NCBI GenBank assembly: GCA_965364515.1
Contig: CBDTXZ010000101.1
Coordinates: 1 to 11,019, forward strand
DNA: 11,019 bases
Reading direction: 5' to 3'
DNA from: JAHEDH01 sp965364515
GTDB lineage: Bacteria; Actinomycetota; Acidimicrobiia; Spongiisociales; ZC4RG35
Shown: piece after piece, positions 6,257 through 11,019 of the stretch
Position numbering within the stretch: the stretch's first letter is position 1
Layout of the letters: each line of letters opens with the position of its first letter
The notes under the pieces: generated by a model
Databases searched by the model: none
What the model was told of the DNA's origin: nothing
What the model saw: the letters and a program-made list of their open reading frames with translations, nothing else
Translations under genes and position numbers: made by a program

Positions 6257-8083
6257 ATGTCAGAGGACCCAACCACCGGACCACGCGCTTCCCAGCGCTG
6301 GCAAGAACGCCGTTTGGCGGCCTTCATCGTCCGCGCCCTCATCTTCCTCGTTCCCCTCGTCGCCGGATTCCTCGCCGGAGCGTGGGTGTCACACCGTCTG
6401 CCCGAGCCCGAGCGGGTGTCACAGGTGGTGCTCTGGTGGGTCGTGACCATCGCGGTCGCCTCGGCTGCGGCGACGGTCGTGGATCGCTTCGCCAGGCGCT
6501 TCCTTCCGCTCTCGACGCTCCTCAGAATGAGCATGCTCTTCCCCGACGAGGCACCCTCCAGACTCAGGGTCGCCCGCCGATCTGGCTCGATGTCGGAGCT
6601 GAAACGCCGTGTCGCCGCGGTCGAGGCCGGAGGCGATCGAGCCACCGCAGAGGCAGCGGAACTGATCCTCTCGCTCTCGGCGGCGCTCGGCCGCCACGAC
6701 CGCAAGACTCGCGGGCACTCCGAGCGTGTTCGCGCCTACGTCGACATGATCGCAGAGCAATTGGGGCTCTCTCAGGGTGATCGGGACCGGCTTCGCTGGG
6801 CGGCACTCCTCCACGACATCGGCAAGCTCGAGGTCCCCGGGGAGATCCTGAACAAGGACGGCGCCCTCGACGACGACGAGTGGCACGCGATCCGCCAGCA
6901 CCCGATCCATGGTCTCCGCATGATCGCTCCGATCGCAGGCTGGCTCGGTCAGTGGGCGGAGACGATCGAGCACCATCATGAGCGCTATGACGGCACCGGA
7001 TACCCGTACGGTCTCGCCGGCGAGGACATCGCCTACGGGGCCAGGATCGTTGCGGTTGCCGACGCCTACGACGTCATGACGAGCGGTCGTTCGTATCAAC
7101 GAGCCATGTCGACGGATCAGGCCAGGCGTGAGATCGTTGCCATGGCCGGCACGCAGTTCGATCCGAAGGTTGCGCGAGCGCTCATGCGAGTCGCGCTGGG
7201 GCGGCTTCGCTGGGCAACGGGCCCGCTCGCGGCTCTCGGTCAGTTCCCGTGGTCCCGGGGGTTGCCTGCTCTGGGACGTGACGTGATCACCCTGGCAGCC
7301 AGCTCGGCACTGATGACCACTTCACTGGTGACCGGCGTCGTCCCCTCGCCGGCGGATCTCCCGACTCGGGAGGTCCTCGAGGTCGTGATCGCCGGCGCAG
7401 GGCTGAGCGGCGAGGCCGTCGATGCCTTCATCGGTGACTCCACACCGAAAGATGACTCGACGTCGAACGATGCTCCGGCCGAACCCGCCACGACCCCGAG
7501 CGAGCCGGCGATCGTTGCCACTGCCGACCCAGACGGTCGGCCTGACGATGCTCCCGGATCCCCGAGTGCCGGTGTGACCGAGTCGACGAATGCACCAACC
7601 GCCGGTTCGCCGACCACCACGACGCTGACGAACGCCGCCACGGCGCCGACAACCACTGCTGCACCACCGACGACCACGCCGACGACGACCACCACCACGA
7701 CGAGCACAACCACGACGACCACGACGACCGGGCCGAGCACCACCACGACCACGACGCCGACGACCACGACAACCACGACGCCGACGACGACCACGACGAC
7801 CACGACGACCGGGCCGGTGACTGCATCCGACGACACCACCTCCGTGCGCCGCAATGGGAGTGTCATCATCAAGGTCCTCGACAACGACTCAGGACTGTAC
7901 GAGCCGTCGACCGTCGGTGTCGTTCGCCCTCCGTCCGACGGGACGGCTTCCCCGGTAGGGGGAAGCGGACAGATCCGCTACGACGCAGGTCCGGGCTTCA
8001 CGGGCAGCGACGCCTTCGAATACCGAGTCTGTACATCAGACGGCGTCTGCAGCCGCGCGATCGTCCGGATCGAGGTTGGTTGA
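6257..8083 (+). CDS. Membrane HD-GYP phosphodiesterase with Thr-rich stalk and Ig/cadherin-like ectodomain
   Basis: Predicted 608-residue signalling protein, probably hydrolysing cyclic di-GMP. Order: cytoplasmic N-terminus; TM helices at about 21-44 and 54-75; an HD-GYP domain with His154 (GHSERV), His186-Asp187 (HDIGKLEVPGEIL), His215 (HPIHG), His239-241 with the full GYP signature (HHHERYDGTGYP, 239-250) and Asp269 (ADAYD); a third TM helix at about 343-362; a Thr-rich stretch 453-518; and a C-terminal domain 519-608. That last domain has DNDS, YDAGPGFTGSDAFEYRV and the pair CTSDGVC, like a single tandem-95/cadherin-like repeat. Positive charges (R18, R19, R77, R80, R81) put the catalytic domain inside and the stalk and last domain outside. 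An odd number of helices fits an outside-to-inside sensor. The activity is inferred from intact motifs; the ligand is unknown. It converges on the XdhC gene, whose stop lies 2 bp away. Confidence 0.85.
   Translation: MSEDPTTGPRASQRWQERRLAAFIVRALIFLVPLVAGFLAGAWVSHRLPEPERVSQVVLWWVVTIAVASAAATVVDRFARRFLPLSTLLRMSMLFPDEAPSRLRVARRSGSMSELKRRVAAVEAGGDRATAEAAELILSLSAALGRHDRKTRGHSERVRAYVDMIAEQLGLSQGDRDRLRWAALLHDIGKLEVPGEILNKDGALDDDEWHAIRQHPIHGLRMIAPIAGWLGQWAETIEHHHERYDGTGYPYGLAGEDIAYGARIVAVADAYDVMTSGRSYQRAMSTDQARREIVAMAGTQFDPKVARALMRVALGRLRWATGPLAALGQFPWSRGLPALGRDVITLAASSALMTTSLVTGVVPSPADLPTREVLEVVIAGAGLSGEAVDAFIGDSTPKDDSTSNDAPAEPATTPSEPAIVATADPDGRPDDAPGSPSAGVTESTNAPTAGSPTTTTLTNAATAPTTTAAPPTTTPTTTTTTTSTTTTTTTTGPSTTTTTTPTTTTTTTPTTTTTTTTTGPVTASDDTTSVRRNGSVIIKVLDNDSGLYEPSTVGVVRPPSDGTASPVGGSGQIRYDAGPGFTGSDAFEYRVCTSDGVCSRAIVRIEVG
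7613..7810 (+). repeat. Low-complexity threonine-codon tract (stalk of HD-GYP protein)
   Basis: Runs of ACC and ACG codons encode 49 threonines in 66 residues, broken by Pro, Ser and GP pairs. It is imperfect and in frame, and it encodes an extended, probably surface-exposed linker. The complementary strand gives a valine-rich shadow ORF. Such tracts are prone to length change by slippage and to assembly error. Confidence 0.85.
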
Positions 8084-8085
8084 CC

Positions 8086-9159
8086 TCAGTCGACCGTCGG
8101 AGCCAAACGGCGCTTCGTGACCGACAGAGGCCGACCGGAACGGCCGGTCCTCACCGCCAGCACCTCCGAGAGGATCGACCAGGCGATCTCCACCGGGCCC
8201 TCGGCCCCGATGTCGAGTCCGGCCGGGCCACGGATCCGCATCTTCATCTCGGCATCGAACACGACTCCGTCCTCGGCGAGATCGTCGTAGAGGCGATCGA
8301 GACGCTCGACTGGACCGAGCGCACCCACATAGGCGACGTCGGAGCCATGGAGCTGGCGGAGGTATTCGAGGTCTCGGACGTAGTTGTGAGACATCAGAAT
8401 CACGTAGGTGCGATCGTCCAGTCCGATCACGGAGGACAACTCCCTCGCCTCGGCATGGACCATCTCGGTCCCATCCGGAAACCTCTCCGGAGTGAGCAGG
8501 TGACGTCGATCGTCGGTGACGATCGTCTCGAATCCGAGTTCGGCCCCGAGCCGGACGACGGGGTCGGCATCGTGCCCGGCGCCGCACACGAGCAGACGGG
8601 GCGGAGAGCCCACGACCTCGATCAGGGAGCGTTCGCCCTCGACTTCCACGACGCGATGCCGACCCTCGTGGATGGCCTGCTGAGCCTCCTCGGCGAGGCG
8701 ACCAACGACCGGCGTGTCGCCGGAGGTGGCGAGAAGCCGCCTCGAGCCGAGGCTGTCCGGCGCGAGCGAATGGATGATGGCCGACCTCCGCCCGGTCTGT
8801 GTGGAGCGAAGTCGATCGGCGAGCTCGAGCGCCGACGCGGCCGGCTCCACGAGCACCTCTGTAGCTCCGTTGCAGCCGATTCCCCAGCCCCAGATCGCCT
8901 CGTCGTCCGCCGTGAGGTCGAATTCGACCAGCTGCGGCAGACCGGATTCGATCACCTCGCCGGCAACCCTGTGCAGATCGTTGTCGAGGCATCCGCCTGA
9001 GATCGTCCCGACACTGGCGGACTGTTCACTGACGGCCTGACGCGCAGCGAGGCCACGGTAGGTGGAGCCACGGACTCCGACGACGGTCGCGAGCGCAAAC
9101 CGCAGTCCGCGGCGATCCCAGTCGATCATCGTCTCCACGATGTTGTCGAGGTCGTTCAC
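8086..9159 (-). CDS. XdhC/CoxI family molybdenum-hydroxylase maturation protein
   Basis: In characterised relatives, XdhC binds molybdenum cofactor, helps its sulfuration and delivers it to xanthine dehydrogenase; CoxI-type members serve CO dehydrogenase-like enzymes. This protein has 357 residues. The N-terminal XdhC/CoxI domain shows ATVVGVRGSTYR and ISGGCLDND with Cys57, the conserved family cysteine. GWGIGCNG at 91-98 is also typical. The C-terminal Rossmann domain starts at LLVCGAGHDADPVVRLG (GAGHDA at 193-198) and includes VTDDR, SHNYVRDLEYL and YVGALGP. The start is GTG 9159, supported by TAGTGT 7 nt upstream (leaderless). It lies 39 bp after the MoaB-like gene in the same direction. 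No xanthine or CO dehydrogenase subunit is in the window, so which enzyme it serves is unknown. Confidence 0.9.
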   Translation of the reverse strand: MNDLDNIVETMIDWDRRGLRFALATVVGVRGSTYRGLAARQAVSEQSASVGTISGGCLDNDLHRVAGEVIESGLPQLVEFDLTADDEAIWGWGIGCNGATEVLVEPAASALELADRLRSTQTGRRSAIIHSLAPDSLGSRRLLATSGDTPVVGRLAEEAQQAIHEGRHRVVEVEGERSLIEVVGSPPRLLVCGAGHDADPVVRLGAELGFETIVTDDRRHLLTPERFPDGTEMVHAEARELSSVIGLDDRTYVILMSHNYVRDLEYLRQLHGSDVAYVGALGPVERLDRLYDDLAEDGVVFDAEMKMRIRGPAGLDIGAEGPVEIAWSILSEVLAVRTGRSGRPLSVTKRRLAPTVD

Positions 9160-9166
9160 ACCCGCA

Positions 9167-9172
9167 ACACTA
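9167..9172 (-). promoter_or_regulatory. -10 box for leaderless xdhC-like gene
   Basis: TAGTGT on the minus strand ends 7 nt before the GTG at 9159, inside the 39-bp gap after the MoaB-like gene. It suggests that the XdhC gene has its own promoter besides any read-through from the genes upstream. No Shine-Dalgarno sequence is seen. Confidence 0.5.
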
Positions 9173-9198
9173 CGACGAGCCGGGGGCTCTCCGCACCG

Positions 9199-9678
9199 TC
9201 AGCCGTGCTCGGTGTCGCCGACGAGGAGATCCAGCACATGCGGGATCAGAGGGAGAACGGCCGCCAGGTTCTGCTCGACGCCCTTGGGGCTCCCGGGGAG
9301 ATTCAAGATCAGCGTCGACCCCACGGATCCCGCCACGGCTCTGGACAGCGCAGCCATGGGAGTGTGTTGCAGCCCGGTCGACAGCATCAGGTGCATGAGT
9401 CCCGGAGCCTCACGCTCGATGACCGACCGCGTCGCTTCCGGAGTCACATCGCGAGGACCGAATCCGGTTCCCCCCGTGGTGACGACCAGTCGACACGTCT
9501 CCGACAGATCGCTCAGCGCGGCAACGATCCGCTCGATGTCGTCGGGTACGACGACGCGACGCACGACGTCGAATCCGGCCGCTTCGAGGAGCTCGGCGAC
9601 CAACTCGCCAGAACGGTCTTCCCGCGCCCCGACGGAGACACCGTCGCTTGCGGTGAGCACGGCAGCCGTCGGAGCCAT
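9199..9678 (-). CDS. moaB: MoaB/Mog family molybdopterin biosynthesis protein
   Basis: Cytosolic protein of 159 residues with the MoCF-binding fold. In Mog-type members it adenylylates molybdopterin before molybdate insertion; MoaB paralogues are less clear. Motifs: the start AAVLTASDGVSVGAREDRSG, then VVTTGGTGFGPRDVTPEAT (TTGGTG 67-72, RDVTPE 76-81), then LNLPGSPKG near 125-133. All are in family order and length is normal. The ATG at 9678 follows the stop of the upstream membrane-protein gene by a single base (TGA-C-ATG), so the two are probably translationally coupled; AGGG 6 nt before the ATG is a weak ribosome site. The XdhC gene follows 39 bp downstream, which joins two molybdenum-cofactor functions. 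Whether it acts as Mog or MoaB cannot be decided from sequence alone. Confidence 0.92.
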   Translation of the reverse strand: MAPTAAVLTASDGVSVGAREDRSGELVAELLEAAGFDVVRRVVVPDDIERIVAALSDLSETCRLVVTTGGTGFGPRDVTPEATRSVIEREAPGLMHLMLSTGLQHTPMAALSRAVAGSVGSTLILNLPGSPKGVEQNLAAVLPLIPHVLDLLVGDTEHG

Positions 9679-9679
9679 G

Positions 9680-10546
9680 TCAGGCCCTGGGTTGCCAAAC
9701 GAGGTTGTCGTCCCATGGGGGTATTGCGAGACCGGGCTCGATGACGAATCTGAGAAGACTGAACACGATCAGCGCTACGAGGATGAGCGCGATGCTCAGA
9801 GACCGCTCCTGAACGAGCTTCGGCTCGGCGACCTCCCTCGTCCACCGAGCGGCGAGGGCGGTGATCACCAGGAAGACGCCGAGAAACGGCAGCGTTGCGG
9901 TGTACCCGGTACCGCGATCGGGGATGAAGTAGATGACGGCGAGCAACGGACCTACCAGGCCTGGCATGAGCCCCAGGGTCGCAACGTACCTGATGCGCTC
10001 CGGCCCGGTGAGGATCTCGCTGCGGTGGCGCGAGAACCCGAGGAACGCCGGCGCCGCCGCGATCGCCAACAACAACAATCCGAGCGCTCCGGTCACGCTC
10101 AGGACCACATCGAGCCCGGCCGGGGCGTCGAACGTGGCGAGCGCCAGGGCCACCGGCGAATCGTCGATGTATGCAGTGGATGCGAGGTCGAAGAACCCGT
10201 TGCGCAGCGTGAAAAGGATCACCCACAGCATCTGGAGTTTGCCGACCGACCGATCCAGTGCGTTCGGATACATCGACAGCATGACTGCGCCGACCACGAG
10301 GCTGGCAACGGTGCCTCCGAGGAAGACCAGGTCGGATCCATCGGCGCGCAGCTCGGTGACGACGGTCGTGAACACCGGCTCCCGGCCGGCGATGAGGCCT
10401 GCAATCGCCACACCCGCTTGCTCGATGAGACGCGCAAAGACGACACCGAGAGCGGCGGCGACGATCGAGTTGACGAAGAATCCCCACGACGTCCGGATGA
10501 CGAGTATCCGGCGTTCTCGTGTCGATTCCTGAGCTTCGGCAGTCAG
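9680..10546 (-). CDS. Unrecognised seven-helix membrane protein, probable CTG start
   Basis: I do not recognise this family. The frame gives 288 residues with about seven hydrophobic segments: near 20-38 (WGFFVNSIVAAALGVVFA), 73-92, 101-121, then LDVVLSVTGALGLLLLAIA, GLMPGLVGPLLAVIYFI, LPFLGVFLVITALAA and SIALILVALIVFSLL. The only in-frame ATG or GTG near the start, GTG 10411, would cut off the first helix. The frame upstream of it stays coding-like back to a TAG at 10558. CTG at 10546 has AGGGGGA just before it and gives a charged leader TAEAQESTRERR ahead of helix 1, so it is the best start. The gene is coupled to the MoaB-like gene (one base between stop and ATG). A role in molybdate or cofactor handling is only a guess from position. 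Confidence 0.75.
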   Translation of the reverse strand: MTAEAQESTRERRILVIRTSWGFFVNSIVAAALGVVFARLIEQAGVAIAGLIAGREPVFTTVVTELRADGSDLVFLGGTVASLVVGAVMLSMYPNALDRSVGKLQMLWVILFTLRNGFFDLASTAYIDDSPVALALATFDAPAGLDVVLSVTGALGLLLLAIAAAPAFLGFSRHRSEILTGPERIRYVATLGLMPGLVGPLLAVIYFIPDRGTGYTATLPFLGVFLVITALAARWTREVAEPKLVQERSLSIALILVALIVFSLLRFVIEPGLAIPPWDDNLVWQPRA

Positions 10547-10550
10547 AGTG

Positions 10551-10557
10551 TCCCCCT
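10551..10557 (-). promoter_or_regulatory. Shine-Dalgarno-like site before CTG start
   Basis: AGGGGGA on the minus strand lies 4 nt before CTG 10546-10544. It overlaps the in-frame TAG (10558-10556) that bounds the frame, so translation must begin downstream of it. It is the main support for the CTG start. Confidence 0.5.
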
Positions 10558-10577
10558 AGAGATGCTCACGAGCGAAC

Positions 10578-10583
10578 AGCTTA
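10578..10583 (-). promoter_or_regulatory. Possible -10 box for membrane protein-moaB operon
   Basis: TAAGCT (TAnnnT) on the minus strand lies in the 116-bp divergent gap 10547-10662. Transcription from it would give a leader of about 25 nt that carries the AGGGGGA site. No good -35 box was found, so this is tentative. Confidence 0.35.
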
Positions 10584-10650
10584 TCCGAAATGGCGCTCGC
10601 GACCAGGGATTGCGGTCTCAGGAGGAGGGCACGAACGAGCGACGGTTGGG

Positions 10651-10656
10651 TAGCCT
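10651..10656 (+). promoter_or_regulatory. -10 box for leaderless DUF1992 gene
   Basis: TAGCCT ends 6 nt before the ATG at 10663, the same arrangement as at the other leaderless genes here. No Shine-Dalgarno sequence is suitably placed: the GGAGGAGGG at 10621-10629 is over 30 nt upstream of the ATG. Confidence 0.6.
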
Positions 10657-10662
10657 GCAGCC

Positions 10663-11019
10663 ATGTTCGAGTCACGTTCGGAGCGACTGATTCGTGAGGC
10701 GATGGACCGCGGCGAATTCGAGGATCTGCCAGGCCATGGCAAGCCGATCCCCGGCGCAGGCAAGCCGTACGACCCCAACTGGTGGATGACGTCTCTGCTC
10801 GATCGTGAACGCGCCGATGACGAACGCCGACGTCGCTACCAGCGGCTGGAGATGCGGGTCGGAGCCCTCATGTCGGCGAGATCGGCGACGTCGGTGCGGA
10901 TCTCGGTCGACCGGATCAACCACGAGATCGCCGAGCTGAACGACGCAGGTACGGACCGATACGAACCATTCGACATCGAGGACGTCGTGAGCGCATGGAG
11001 GTCGGCTCACAGGATGCGA
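10663..11019 (+). CDS. DUF1992 (DnaJ homologue subfamily C member 28-like) protein, 3' end beyond window
   Basis: The first 119 residues are visible and the frame is open to the window edge. The N-terminal motif ERLIREAMDRGEFEDLPGHGKPI, followed by a Tyr-Asp-Pro-Asn-Trp-Trp segment, is the hallmark of DUF1992, a domain found in eukaryotic DNAJC28 and in small bacterial proteins without a J domain. The remainder is charged and helical (LLDRERADDERRRRYQRLEMR). The biochemical role is not established. The start is fixed by the leaderless -10 box. It is divergent from the membrane protein-moaB group. Confidence 0.88.
   Translation, partial: MFESRSERLIREAMDRGEFEDLPGHGKPIPGAGKPYDPNWWMTSLLDRERADDERRRRYQRLEMRVGALMSARSATSVRISVDRINHEIAELNDAGTDRYEPFDIEDVVSAWRSAHRMR

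Noticed and set aside
7613..7810. Repetitive tract as a CRISPR or minisatellite array
   Set aside because: There are no spacers and no constant repeat unit; it is an in-frame codon run within the HD-GYP gene.
7240..7884. Valine-rich minus-strand open frame
   Set aside because: Complement of the Thr-codon tract; not a membrane protein gene.
9062..10690. Long plus-strand open frame (542 codons)
   Set aside because: It is antisense to the MoaB-like gene and the membrane protein, which have family motifs or clear helices. Its product is Arg/Glu/Gln-rich without any domain: a high-GC shadow frame.

Overview
This is a high-GC, gene-dense chromosomal segment. It most likely comes from an actinobacterium of the Acidimicrobiia type (inference from GC content, start signals, a homodimeric AceE, an alanine/arginine-rich proteome, and an HD-GYP protein with a threonine-rich stalk). 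No mobile elements, CRISPR arrays, rRNA or tRNA genes were seen. At least four genes, and probably five, look leaderless: a TAnnnT -10 box ends 6-7 nt before the start codon and there is no Shine-Dalgarno sequence.

Layout. Minus strand 1-877: ATPase of an ABC-2 type exporter, running off the left edge. Minus 987-2360: a cobalamin-binding-domain radical SAM protein. Its apparent TGA stop (1023-1025) is best read as selenocysteine, because the frame continues as C-U-A-E-P-T-E-R-Q-F-G-A-L to a TAG, and a stem-loop with bacterial SECIS geometry starts 12 nt after the UGA. This matches the little-studied family that I recall as 'CUAEP/CCAEP-tail radical SAM (seleno)protein'. A 62-bp divergent promoter region separates it from an alpha/beta hydrolase (2423-3313, plus). 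Then come aceE (3446-6157, plus), the homodimeric pyruvate dehydrogenase E1, and a membrane HD-GYP protein (6257-8083, plus) with a Thr-rich stalk and an Ig/cadherin-like ectodomain.

The right part is mainly minus strand: an XdhC/CoxI family protein (8086-9159), a MoaB/Mog molybdopterin protein (9199-9678) and an unrecognised seven-helix membrane protein (9680-10546, probable CTG start). The last two are coupled (TGA-C-ATG). XdhC and MoaB both belong to molybdenum-cofactor biology, although no molybdoenzyme lies in the window. A DUF1992 gene (10663 to the right edge, plus) is divergent from this group.

The standout result is the selenoprotein: conventional gene calling would stop 12 codons early and lose the Sec residue. 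It implies that the organism encodes SelA, SelB, SelC and SelD elsewhere.
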